Source of the DNA: Enoplolaimus lenunculus
Lineage: Eukaryota; Nematoda; Enoplea; Enoplida; Thoracostomopsidae
Reading direction: 5' to 3'
Length of the DNA: 64,000 nucleotides
Assembly: GCA_030248215.1 (NCBI GenBank)
Contig: JASANG010000358.1
Coordinates: forward strand, 124,001-188,000
Shown: in pieces, positions 47,301 to 58,350 of the stretch
Numbering within the stretch: the first letter of the stretch is position 1
Layout of the letters: the number at the start of each line of letters is the position of its first letter
Notes under the pieces: generated by a model
What the model was told of the DNA's origin: nothing
What the model saw: only the letters and a program-made list of their open reading frames with translations
Databases searched by the model: none
Translations under genes and position numbers: made by a program

Positions 47301-48028
47301 TATATATTACAAAATAAGAGTCCAGGCACATTAGCTTTGGCCTAATTAAAATTGTAAACTCTTGATACCTCCTTAATATATAACAAAACTATGGCTTTCT
47401 TGTTATGATTGTTCATCACATCTGGCGTTTATATGTTCTTTATTTAAGAAGTTAAGTATTTACTTAAGTCGGCGATTTAAATAATTATTTAAGAATAACT
47501 TAAATCAGTACTTTAGTAAGATTTCCAAAACCCAGCCAAAGTCTTACGAAAATGTATGTGTGTTCAGTATTATGAAGTTTGTTTAGGTTAGTGTTGAGAT
47601 TGGAAGTATATTGTTGTGTTTGCAGGCGGATATAGTACCGGTGGTGGCGGGTATGGTGGTTACAGTTCTTATGGAGGTGGCAGTCATCAAGAATATCATA
47701 GTGGACGTGGAGGTTAGTTACTTCGAAAGAAGTTACTTTTATTACCTGCCCATAAAGTGGTGGTTAACGCTTTCAGATATGCTGTGAAAAGAATGTCGCT
47801 TTAGCTGTATTGGCAGTTGGCCACCAGCCGAGCCAACGTGTCACTTATGTAGAATGAGGAGTCTAAAGAGTTTTTTATAGCGCCATTTATTGAACAATTT
47901 AATAAGAAGTGTGCATACTGTAAAAGATTTTGTCTCGTTTTATGTTTAAATTCAATATTATTTTATGTGGCGGTGGAAGCCATAGAGGCGGACGCGGCGG
48001 GAGAAGAGGAAGAAGTAGAAATTATTAG
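41332..48028 (+). CDS. FAM98: FAM98 homologue (tRNA-ligase-complex/RNA-binding family)
   Basis: Thirteen exons: 41332-41378, 41605-41747, 41980-42036, 42405-42482, 43522-43613, 43983-44093, 44389-44589, 45256-45355, 45751-45833, 46115-46229, 46920-47093, 47626-47712 and 47988-48028. They give 442 residues. Order and motifs follow human FAM98A/B: DVLDSLDDLGY, YTKLVAFLSSELQLLCDLEE, EMDCPYKSLT, LLGFPKPPNSIT, KRLDVTVQSFTWSDRIK, and VPDRGGRTEDIEPPPPEMP. The C-terminal part is an RGG, Gly/Tyr/Gln-rich tail (GRGGGGGRGGRGG, QQNYQQQHYAYQQQQQQPN). Vertebrate FAM98B belongs to the RTCB tRNA-splicing ligase complex, and FAM98A binds RNA and is methylated by PRMT1 (established); the role here is inferred. 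All donors are GT and all acceptors AG. The last acceptor (CATAGAG) has a poor pyrimidine tract; see findings. Introns hold MITEs, including 43743-43877 and TTAGGC elements at 46470-46890. Confidence 0.92.
43743..43877. mobile_element. GTTGCGCTATACTT-family element, intronic copy
   Basis: Starts GGCACTATACTTTGAATGAC and ends CGACAAGAATTGCACC. The interior has CATCCGGCGCCGTCCGTCTC and GACGGACGTTTTCGGACAGC. Lies in the intron between FAM98 exons 5 and 6. Confidence 0.6.
46470..46890. repeat. Two TTAGGC-type fragments in a FAM98 intron
   Basis: TTAAGCTTAGGTTTAGAGTT at about 46479, and a second at 46766-46845 (AAGCATAAGCCTATAGATAA, then TCTCGCAGAAAGCAGCCCC). Both are diverged from the longer copies. 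Confidence 0.45.
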
Positions 48029-49820
48029 AATATTAAATCTGGTAAATAGAATATGAACATTTCAATCGGATGTGTGTATATTTCATTTGTGTTTATTTTT
48101 GTTGCAATTACATGACACATGTTTGTAGCACATATTTAAAGCACGATTATGGATTTTTATGTTCTTAGGCGAAACAGTCTAGAATTTCAGTGTACAAACT
48201 ACAAATCTACAAGTATCTCGGCGTATTCTGACGTCAGAATATTATTCAACATTTTATGTAACAGTATGAACGGTCGTTTGTACTATACACAAATTTTTAA
48301 GTCGGGAGCTGCTAATATTTTAAAATCTTTTATTTACAGAACCTATATTGTGAAATGGAAATAAGTGCACCGCACACTTAGAAACGTTGCAAAAGTAAAA
48401 AATTAGCCTAATCGAAATGGATCACCAGTCCACAATGTATAACGTCAATTTGACACAAATCTGAACATCTGCACTGGAATATAATATATTCAGTTTTGTA
48501 TTAAAGTTTTTTGGCGTATTATGTTGCTTGAGCTGGTAATGGTTGCGGTCAATGTGTACAACAGGTCCGTTATAATAGTATATTCGAGCCACAGGAAAAC
48601 GTTCTGCCCTGATCTTTACATGGGCATGGTATTACTGGTTTGTATGTGTAATCCTTTCTCGCATCCTACAGTGGAAGCGTCGTGGCGGTATTCAGTTTGC
48701 CCGGTGCAGTTCTAAGAATTACGTTTCAGGGGAAAAATTTTCCCAGGACCGTAGAGCAGTTTTTAGGCTTGAGTTTGTTAACCTGTAATCGAACAATGGT
48801 AGTAAACTTCTCCGTTCTGGCAATCGTGTGATTTACACTATAACTCAAAATTTGACTAGCTGAATTAAAAATATGCGAGTTTTCTAACAGTTTTACTGAA
48901 GTCAAAAGCAGCATAACTGAAATATATCTTTGAATGAAAAAAGAGGAAAGTGCCCAAGTTTTTAACACACTGAATTATTGATGCTCAAATGGCACTAAAT
49001 GCACTTTACTTAATTTGTAAACGAATTTCCGGACTCAGGCTTGCTGGAAGAGCTCTCCCATACAAGCCTTGAAAAATCGTAAGCCTCAAATCGTAAACGT
49101 TGCTTCATCAATCAATTAGTGCTCCAGTCTTTCGGTGGGCGCCAGACTAGGGATTTAAACCGCGTCTCTTTCTTTAAATTGGACTAAAATTTGTATAATA
49201 CAAGAACTTTGCGACCTGTTTCAATATTTCAAAAAGTTCCATCTGGAAGCGGTTTATTGCTGTTCCCATATATCGCCTCTGGCGGACATTCTTATTTTAG
49301 AAATTCATATATTAAAATTTATTTTTTGTAGCAAAATCTAATAAATAATTACGTAAGCAACTTTAGAATTCAAATGTATGGAACAGGGCTCGAGCTCAGT
49401 TATAGAAAGGCATAATTTAAGGTTCTTGATTTTGTTCGAAATCTGTTTGTTGTAGGTCTGTTTGCCAATAGCCAGCCAAGCAAATGAGAATTTTACTACA
49501 ACGCCAAGCCCGAAATGTATATATTCATTCCGTATATTTCTAGTATTCTCCAATATTGCCTGTTGAGGTCATATGTCTTTTATACTCTAAATCGGTAACT
49601 AATCTACGTGCCATTTTCATTTTTATCAGTTTCAAAGGTTAATGCACGCAAGGAGCTATTTGGGAATAAGCATTGTTAGTTAATTTTAAAATCATTGAAA
49701 TTAAAAATATTGACAAACTTACAGCTGACGTGTATAGAAAGATAATATCGTGCGATATTGGTTTTCTCCCGAAGTTTTTGTGCAGGAATGAAATAACGCT
49801 TTTATTTTATTGCGGAAACA
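48029..49820. other. Spacer downstream of FAM98
   Basis: Mostly AT-rich. 48590-48625 (CAGGAAAACGTTCTGCCCTG, ATCTTTACATGGGCA) is the right end of a TTAGGC-type element without its core. No gene was recognised. Confidence 0.4.
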
Positions 49821-50325
49821 TAATGGGTCATCCACGTTAAAATGCACGCACATTTGTAAAAAATGTCCCTCCTTTTTTGGGTGCCCGCGTTGTCCCTACC
49901 CACTCTCTTTATACACTGCCTGAGATGTCAATATGTCATTGTCTGAACCTTTAGACAATGAATATGCTCGTGGCATAAATATTTACTTATCCTGACATCA
50001 TTATCGGGAACTGTTATTGTGCACAGTCTCTCTAAACGGACTCAATTTGTCGCGTTGAATGATACGTGTGAATATGTGTGCACAGCGTGTTTTTAAATAT
50101 GTGCGCGTATACTAACGTAATGTCCTGACATCCTACAGACAACATGTATTTATCCAGAGTCTCTTCCGACAGAGTCTAGCTATACAATTAACACTGTCTA
50201 AGTACAGCTATGCAACTGTAACTTGCCTCCAGCTAGAATGTGCATATATTTTGATGCTGTTCCTAATGGGGTGTGTGGAACATTTATTACATCGGCTCGT
50301 GCATTTTAACGTAGATGACCCATAA
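49821..50325. mobile_element. TIR element, ATGGGTCATC ends, ~505 bp
   Basis: Left end TAATGGGTCATCCACGTTAA then AATGCACG. Right end CGTGCATTTTAACGTAGATG then ACCCATAA. The inverted ends match over about 26 bp with two mismatches. The interior is non-coding. Only one copy is seen in this window; target duplication unclear. Confidence 0.65.
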
Positions 50326-50390
50326 GCTGGTTTCGATATATTTTTGTCGCATGATGTTCGTTTACAATAAAGGTTACAACAGAGCTATAC

Positions 50391-50771
50391 CAGGGTGCAA
50401 CCGGAGGTGAAAAACACCGGAGCCGGAGCCGGAGGTCAACAAGACTTGCCGTAGCCGTAGCCGGTAGAGAAGCCGGAGGTAAGGCGAAATTCCGTAGATA
50501 AAATGATGTTTAATTTGCTAATTTTGGCGAATATCGGTAATGTGTTGTTAAATCGTTTCGTTTGACACTTATTTTTTTACGAAATCTTGACAATTCTTCC
50601 CCAGAACTGTGCCAAAAGTTGAAACAAAATGCGCCAAGCAAATAAATTTTGTAAAATGATGCAAAATTTCACTACCGAAATTGCTGAAACCTCCGGCAAA
50701 AATTCTACCGGAGTGGAAGGTAGATTTTCTGCCGGAGCTGGAGCCGGAGACAGACCTCTGGTTGTACCCTA
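50391..50771. mobile_element. hAT-like MITE with perfect 8-bp target duplication
   Basis: Element of 381 bp. Left end CAGGGTGCAACCGGAGGTGA, right end ACCTCTGGTTGTACCCTA. It is flanked by AGCTATAC on both sides (50383-50390 and 50772-50779). Terminal CAGGGTGCAACC and an 8-bp duplication are diagnostic of hAT elements (family knowledge). GCCGGAGCCGGAGG blocks lie near both ends. No ORF. Confidence 0.88.
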
Positions 50772-52584
50772 AGCTATACGATTTCGAAATATTCTGGCTG
50801 TGTAGCTCGAAATGTTATCGATTAAAAACTTTACTATATTTATACCTGAACTAAAACTTTTGCGACAAATATCCGCTGCCACGTACGTAGTGTGAATGGG
50901 ATGGTCTAATAGGATTTTGAAACCAATGCTTTGTCCTAGGATTTAGCCCTAAGATTGCGCTCCTTTTCTCACTCGCAAAAGCTTCCATTCTACCTCCGTT
51001 CCGTATTGGTAGGCCCGAGTTGTTGCATGCGCTGCTGCGTCCCTGTCTGCATCTTTATAAAATCGATTAACCGTAGTTGATTTTCAAAATCACAAAGGCT
51101 ATAGTTAAACTGAAGCCTATATGCTAACGTAAGTTGACCCAGTACTTAAACTCGGCCATCAAAACTCTATTTAAAGACGAATATGTTCGAGTGAATCACA
51201 TAACATACAAACTACATATTTGAGAGGGCACAGCCTTGACATTTACTTTGTATATATTTCCATACGATTGTAAAATAGCTAATCTGAGTTGTAAAAGTTG
51301 CTATACAACACATTTTAGTGCAAAAATGAAATCCAATTTTTCCATTCTCAAGCCAATAGGCGCAGTGACCGGGGCCCTGCCGTGGCCAGAGCGCATTTCA
51401 TTGTGAAACAAAAATGGGCTTTTATCCATCCATACGTTCTCCAACCTTCAAAACGTCTCATCATATCTTCTTATTTTCTTCGCTTCGATAAGGTTAAGAT
51501 GAAATTTCACGACAGAAATTTTTAAATTAATTAATATGGGATTTTCCATAGTTATGCTTTTGCTGCGATGTCATGAAGCAAAGAAGCCGAAAAAAACCCA
51601 GACATTCTGTCGCTGAACATAAACAGTGATAAAAGACTAATCATTGCTTGTGGCACCAGTTTGAAAACATTTTTGATTACAGTTTAGCGTTTTGAAGCAG
51701 CTGTACTGGTTGCAAATGGTGGATTACCTTTCGCTTCGACATTTTTTGTTGTTTTCCAACTAAGCTAGGGTGGGGGATGACCTTGAGACACCCTCCCCGG
51801 CCACGCTGTTGCAGTCTTCATGTATACGTACAGCTTTGGTTATAATTAGCGGTACTTTAATTATATAATTTTGGCTATTAATGTTCACGCTTATTTAGGT
51901 TCTTTATGTTCAGTTACGAAAAAACTTGTACATTTTAAGAAAGCTGTCTATTTTACAAATTTTCTTTATTGTTTACTCACAGTTCAAATATCTGCCACTT
52001 CAACGGCCGTTTTACATAAATTGAAAAGATGTACTGTAAGGCAAGGTTCATAGACACCCACGAAGGACTTTAGGGAAGTTATAAATGACGTCAATAAACG
52101 GGCAGATGGTATGCGGAAAGACAACGTTTCTGTTTTCGGGACCTGCGTTTAAACATTGCGCCAACGAAAATCAGAAAATAAGTTGCAGTTTTCATAATCG
52201 AGGTTTTAAGCTATAATGATAGCATTCGTATAACCACCAAACTTTCATCGACTGGTAGGCTTGAAACACTGTGCGATTAAATCTACCCTTTTTACACGAC
52301 TACTCGTCGCTCATAAATCGGCTACAGGTGCCAGGTGCAGCTCACTACTTACGGCGGGGCCGCTTGCTGAACCGCCTGTGTAACCCCAAACTATCAAGTT
52401 GAATCTGAAGTGAAAAATACCGGACCGAAGGTGAAAGTCAATAAGTTGTTCCAAATTTTATTGTTCAGCTTCGTTTAATACTGGTACAACCAGCCGTCTG
52501 CCCCCAGTTCGCAGCAAAATTTCACCATCCCCCCAATCTGGCTCGAATATTTTTCGCTGCTGACATAGAAATTATTATCCTACT

Positions 52585-52764
52585 GGCCAATGTTACTTTA
52601 AGGGGCGTAAACAGTAGATTAAGCGTATTCCTAAGCCTAAGCCTAAACGTTGCAAAAACGTATTCTTAAAGCCTAAGCCTAAGCAAAAAATGTAATATTG
52701 AATATAATTCTACACTTTTATAGACCCACCAGAAACCTGGACGTCCCTTAAAGAAACATGGGCC
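52585..52764. mobile_element. Short TIR element with TTAGGC-like core
   Basis: Left end GGCCAATGTTACTTTAAGGG, then GCGTAAACAGTAG. Core CCTAAGCCTAAGCCTAAACG. Right end CGTCCCTTAAAGAAACATGG, then GCC. Both ends preserved. Confidence 0.65.
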
Positions 52765-53693
52765 ATCTTACTCAAAGAAAATATACACAGTATTGAACGA
52801 TGTTTTCAAGTCCAAAAATACATTCAAAAACATGTGTCAAAAAATTATTATTTAAGCTGATGTTGTTTGGCTTGCGCGTCGCTTCTAAGCCGTTTCAATC
52901 TAACATTTGTCAAACATTTTAACCGAATTTAACAGAATATATTCACAGTGACAAAGCCACTGCGTGATTTACCAGTAATCACAGCTTATACCTTGCTAAA
53001 GCTTAATTGTGTTCAAAGTGAACGTATAAGTAAATATCACATTGACCCGCGAGGAGATTCTTTATGAAGTTTTAAGCTGACAATTATAATGATTAATTTT
53101 GCACAAAATATTTTATATATTCGGTTTCATTTTGTTCCAAACAAACTGTACGAGTTCAGGGGTAATATTAAATATGAAAATATTATCAGTATTTTCAAAA
53201 TTTACTTCTTACATTTCAGTTTGCTAAACATTAATAGCTTTTATTGTTTTATTAATAGTTTTGGGGGGGGGGCACAGAGGCCATTTATTTAAAGAACTTT
53301 TTTTCACCATACATGCGCACTGTCTTTTTGAATTGTCGTTAACGATCTGCCCAAATTTTGTTTTAAGATACGTTTATTTTTGCCGACGGTTGTCACCAAA
53401 CACCGATTAAAATCACACTGTCTATTGTTCCAAGTAACACAGATCAAGGTCTCATTCTATGTATAAATATATACACCAGGGTTCGACTGGTGCCTACCTG
53501 CAAACCGAAACCGGAAGTTTTAAAAATTCCCTTAATTCTCAAGCCATTTTGTACGAGATAAAAGAAACTCTTCAATTAAATCGACTGATAAAAAATTACA
53601 AAACGAGATTGCAAAAATGCTAACCTAAAAGTTCCAGTTCCGGTTTGTATCCATATAACCGAGGCATGCTAAGCCGGAACAACCGGTAGAACA

Positions 53694-53836
<143 letters not shown>

Positions 53837-54289
53837 GCGTACCAAATTTTGATAAGTACATATATAGATTTGAACCGTGCCTTCAGATGCACCTGTCCTT
53901 TAACTACAGATGTCAGTATGTCATATTAAGCGCGGTGTCGTGTTTGCTTGTTTCTGTTTTCTTTAACTTTAAAAAACACGCCGACTAAAAGCATATATGG
54001 GCTTTGCCATTTGTTGTGTCTGTGGATCTGAGTCAAATTCAACAAGTCTGTGCAATTTAATAGGCTAAATTTTTCCTATTTCCAATCAAATATAGTTTTG
54101 TCTGGTTTTTTACAAAACTTTTTTGTTGATATCATGTGCAGTTGTGCAGTCAGTCAGCCAAGTCGACATAATCGAACCCCGAAATCAGCATTATATTCCG
54201 ATATATTAAGACCAGAGCGGGACCTGAAGATATGGGCAAATATTACTTTTAGCAATGTAACAACCAAAACATATTCTTAACTTTAAGCC

Positions 54290-54390
54290 TCAGTGTAAAA
54301 AACACAAGTCTAAGACAAAGCTTAAGCCTAAGCCCAAGCAAAAATGATAATAGTCTAAAATTTAAGCCTACTCTATATTGTGGTCTAGTG
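54290..54390. mobile_element. TTAGGC-type element fragment
   Basis: AAGCTTAAGCCTAAGCCCAA, AGTCTAAAATTTAAGCCTAC and CTATATTGTGGTCTAGTGAG in family order. The right terminus is not preserved. Confidence 0.5.
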
Positions 54391-55200
54391 AGAAAGCTGA
54401 AACAAGCGGATCGTAAAAATAGGGGGGCGGGCGGCGGCGTACGCTACCTTGTCAGAAATGTTTTTGTTTTAAAATGGTAAGGTCCTTCCTTACATTACAA
54501 TTTTTCCCTTCATGAAATTCTTTGTGATATCCGTAAGCACGTCACAATTGTTCCCCGTAGTTTTTCTATAAAATAATTATATTATCCTGAATTACAAATC
54601 TTTCCCTCAGAAAATTTTTGGTATAAAATTTGTGTTTCAAAACATCTACGAGCCTGACCCCCTTCAGAAATTTCTGGATCACACGCTGAAAGCGGAGTAT
54701 CACTAAAAGTAACATGGGCTGATGTTTGTACACTTGTGGTTCTTTCTTCTTTGAATGTAAAATGATATAGTTCAAATGAAGGGATATATTCGATAGAATC
54801 GAAGACAAACCAAATCAACTAAATTTCAGTTGGCCAACGTAAGTTTTTATTAGTCAGTAGCAATCTTCTAAACCGAATACCCTGCACTATTGAAGCAGTT
54901 GCATAATAAACAACTATTTCGTAGAATAGCATGTTTCACGCTCATAACAATCAGCTTGCGGGTCAGGGTACTTTTCTTAGAGCAACAAGTTAAAACAAGT
55001 GCTTGAGAAACGAAAATTGAGGTTGGAAAACTAAAAAAACACAAAATTGAGCTTCGGATATCCGAAATAGAAAATTGAATTTCACATATTCTGAAGTTTG
55101 AGCCATTGTTATAAAATTCGGCTTAAAAGTCTGTTGTAGATTATACGACGCTGAATGCTTATGGCATATAGTTTGGAATAATTCTTTAATATCAACCATG

Positions 55201-55611
55201 TTGGTAACCCGAATAAAAGGGGGGCTGCTGGCCTCTCCAGGGGGTACTCCCTTGTTATTCAGTTACGGACTGTTATTTTTTCCAACCCGCCCTCCGCCAC
55301 CCTTCGTTACTAATATATCTCCGGTATTGCAACTCTCCGTTGAATTAAACGTTTATTTGTCTTGTGTCAATAGCTTGAGCGATTATGCTAGGTTATACTT
55401 AGGAATGTACATTCAAAATTTAAATACGCTTTAAAGTTTCAAACTTAAATTGTTTGGTCCAGGAGTCGGATAATTGACATTTATGGACAATATTTAAGGT
55501 TTAGGTAAACCATCATCTTACGGACTATTGCTAGCGATACGGACTCCTATTGATTGGCACTCAAAATGGGGACCCGCTTCTTATTACCCCCTCTTATTCA
55601 GGTCACTACAG
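55201..55611 (+). mobile_element. TA-target TIR element, copy 5 (worn)
   Basis: Left end TTGGTAACCCGAATAAAAGG, right end CTTATTCAGGTCACTACAG followed by TA. Internal landmarks are shared with the other four copies (TTGTCTTGTGTCAATAGCTT). Shorter, with a damaged left terminus. Confidence 0.75.
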
Positions 55612-56223
55612 TAGGGTTTCAGAAACCCAGCCATTGAGACATAGACCAAATTTTGCATCCAATTTTTTGAGAATTATTCATTCCGTTTCATGTGGATTAA
55701 ACAAACGTTAAAATTTCAAAGTTCTGACTTGTCTTGTCTTAAGTTTATATAAATGTGTAGTCTAAACTGGTATATATAATTCAATTTCAATTTGACATTT
55801 TTTACAGACTTCTTAAAAATAGGCGAAATATTCTTGGTCCATTCAACGTATCAGGTTTCAGCTTTTAGTTTGGCTCAAGCGACAGCAAATTAAGGTACTA
55901 AAATTTTGCTTCCGTGCCTGCAGCTGGTTTGTTAAACCATAACCTGGATGTTTAAGAATAGTACGAAGGATGGTTGCGGTAGCGGAAATTTTAGCAGGGG
56001 GCAGCGGAACATATAATATTGACGAGAAGCCCATCGTAATTAATTTTGATACTAAGCCTTAATACAAAATTTTGGTTTTGCTCCCTATTTCAGGTGGCTT
56101 GACGAATCCCGTTGTGTTCGCCGGTGGCATTCAGAAAATCGATAATATAGGATCCAGAACTGTATGCATATGCAATCAGCAGCGTGCCACTGATTTATCA
56201 GTTTTGAAACGAAACTTTCCTTT

Positions 56224-56465
56224 GTTGCGCTATACTTCTCATACGGCGGCGTCCGTCACTCGTACGGCGCCTTCCGTCAGCCGTACGGTGCCGTTCGTGT
56301 GCCGTACGGCGCTGTTCGCTACCCGTACGGCGCCGTTTGTCACCCGTACGACACCGTCCGTCACCATACGGTATGGTACGTTAGAATAATTCGCGTACGA
56401 TTCCGCACCTACGGCGCCGTACGGCTGACGAACGGCGCCTGACATCATCAAAGTATAGCGCTAAC
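56224..56465. mobile_element. GTTGCGCTATACTT TIR element with CGTACGGCGCC array
   Basis: Left end GTTGCGCTATACTTCTCATA, right end TCAAAGTATAGCGCTAAC. The body consists of near-palindromic CGTACGGCGCCGTTCGT-like units (TCCGTCACTCGTACGGCGCC, TTCGTGTGCCGTACGGCGCT, TTTGTCACCCGTACGACACC), about 20-21 bp each and repeated at least six times. Its translation (RTAPSVSRTVPFVCRTALFA) is an artefact. Confidence 0.7.
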
Positions 56466-57224
56466 CTAACTGGTTGTGGACCAATCAACATAGTTATACG
56501 AGAGGTCAGTTTATCCTGAATTACAGCTCACTCGGCAAACACTAATTAGTTCCCTTCGTGTGTTGTTTGGAGGGCATATAAACGCAGTAGGTTTACGAGC
56601 CACTGAAATTTTTTATGTGAATGATCCAACAAGTTAATATTTAAAAACCTATAGACATTTTACGCATTCTGAAATGTCGGGACAACGTGCAGTCCAAAAC
56701 CGTGTTCAAAGAAAATAATTCATGTCTCAAATTTGACTGTTGTTTGAATAAAACATTGGTCGAGTTGGAGTACGCGGCAAGGGTACCCCTAGGGCATAAC
56801 CACAATTCCTATCTAATACAGGGTTTCTGCATTAGCAATAAATTCTATCCACAAATAATTAAAGCTAATCTATAACGATATATACCCATTTCTTTCAAAG
56901 TTCAGGATGTAACCAGATATAAATTTTCCGTTTCCGTTATTTTTAGTATTCCTTTTAACAGTCGGCTCAATACCATTAAATCCACCCTCGGAATATGTTT
57001 TCCGTTTGCTTAATATTCAAAATAAATGAGTATTGTGTCTGAAAGCAAACACTCGTAACAGATTATAAATAATTGATTTCTGGTTTATGCTGCAAGAATT
57101 AATTTTTAAGCTGTTAAATTTGAAAAAGTTATTAAGTACAGGCAAGGTGGTGTTTTTACAAAGTTACACTAAACTTTGAATGTTTTGAAAAGCCTGCAAT
57201 GCGACGGGAGGGGGCATCCCGAAA

Positions 57225-57365
57225 TCCCTGGTCGATTTTTCAGCTGTCCCGTTTTTAAATTTGCCCGAAACAAACCTATCCTGTTGTCCAAGCGAAAAAT
57301 TGCAGCTGTACCGTTTTCAAATTTACCCGAAACAGGCCTGTCCCATTGTCTCGCTTTCCTAGCGA
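57225..57365. repeat. Tandem duplication of a ~65-70 bp unit
   Basis: CAGCTGTCCCGTTTTTAAAT, TTGCCCGAAACAAACCTATC and CTGTTGTCCAAGCGAAAAAT recurs as CAGCTGTACCGTTTTCAAAT, TTACCCGAAACAGGCCTGTC and CCATTGTCTCGCTTTCCTAG. Two units, about 85% alike by eye. Confidence 0.6.
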
Positions 57366-57736
57366 AGATTACAGGATATTCGGATATCCGGTACCCATCT
57401 ATACTGGTGGCGAAGTTTTAAACAAGACTATCCCATTTATAAGAGACAAAATAACATTCCAATAGCTACGCAGTTGCGTAGGTATTAGAGCTGTTGTAGA
57501 ATCAGTACTTCGGCACGGATCCTCTTTGGTATAAAATTTCTGCTGAAGGTTTTGCGTTCCGGCAATTTGGTTAGTAGAATGTCTCATAAATTGTACTAAA
57601 GATGCGCTTTTTCTGAGAGTGCGTGCGATTTTTAGGACAATTTTAAAAAGCTTTAATCTCCGAAAATTTTGAAAAACAAGCATAAAACAATTTTTTGCCA
57701 GCACTGTAGATTATTGTTAAAATTAGTAAACTTAAC

Positions 57737-57901
57737 ACTATTTTCATTACTAAATTTGGGTTCGTCTCCGATTGCGGCTTTGGCAAAACTTGTCGTCCTC
57801 CGTCTACGGTCGTTCTGTTTACTAAATATGTCGTTTTGCGAACGGTTCTTTGCCTCACATTCGATCAGCTGGGCTATAAACTTATCGGTTACTGCTAATC
57901 G
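57737..57901 (-). CDS. Unassigned candidate exon (minus strand)
   Basis: I do not recognise this product. On the minus strand a T-rich acceptor region (TTTCCTGTTTGTAGTTAG) leads into 55 open codons ending at a GTTAAG donor, phase 0 at both sides. The peptide includes VTDKFIAQLIECEAKNRSQ and NDRRRRTTSFAKAAIGDEPK, a polar, charged composition unlike the hydrophobic antisense frame. RRRTTSF is a basophilic-kinase-type motif. No upstream or downstream partner exon was identified, and the plus-strand GPCR gene starts 450 bases to the right. It could be an internal or last exon, or a chance open frame. Confidence 0.28.
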
Positions 57902-58350
57902 CTAACTACAAACAGGAAATGTATTTGGAATAAATGTGTGTTTTAGGGCACCACAAAACGTTATACCAAGAGTGCATGATACTTTTTAACACGAGTATGC
58001 AAACCAGCGGGTCCTGTATGGTACAAAATGTACCACCGGACCGGGCGTTGCGGCTTTGGTGGACCATCTTTATTTAGAGGAGGGTCTCTGTTATGCAATA
58101 CTCCTAAATTAAACTATAAGCGGAACATTTTTAATGCCGAATAAGTAGGCAGTGCCATGGTTCGATTAGGTTGTATCCCCCTCTAAATAACGGACGGGTC
58201 GGCTAAAAACGCAACGCTTGCCGGGTACAGTTTGTTCCAAGTGGAACCCCAAGAGTTGCATATCCTTGTGCAGTATTGGTTATACCAATTTATTTTTAGA
58301 TACAAAGCGAAACTTTAAATATTGTGTATACACAATTTTTAATATACAAA
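57902..58350. other. Upstream region of the GPCR gene
   Basis: AT-rich with two G/C-richer patches (58010-58080, 58180-58250). TTTATTTTTAG at ~58290-58300 is a candidate 3' splice site ahead of the ATG. No promoter element was identified. Confidence 0.35.

Larger units (their letters stand above)
55612..57736. other. Intergenic DNA; weak exon-like stretches only
   Basis: 56097-56167 (after TATTTCAG, before GTATGC) reads GGLTNPVVFAGGIQKIDNIG in one frame and could be a small exon, but I found no partner exons or family. A hAT-like terminus CAGGATGTAACCAGATATAA lies at 56903. The remainder has no recognised gene. The GTTGCGC element and a tandem duplication are listed separately. Confidence 0.35.

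Noticed and set aside
55971-56166. Short peptide frame MVAVAEILAGGSGTYNIDE with a following exon-like GGLTNPVVFAGGIQ
   Set aside because: The GT/AG sites do not join the two pieces in a common phase, and neither has a family match.
57399-57704. Minus-strand 101-codon ORF
   Set aside because: Its start overlaps the tail of the orphan exon in another frame; part of the sequence (TTTGGTATAAAATTTC) recurs near 54617, suggesting repeat DNA.
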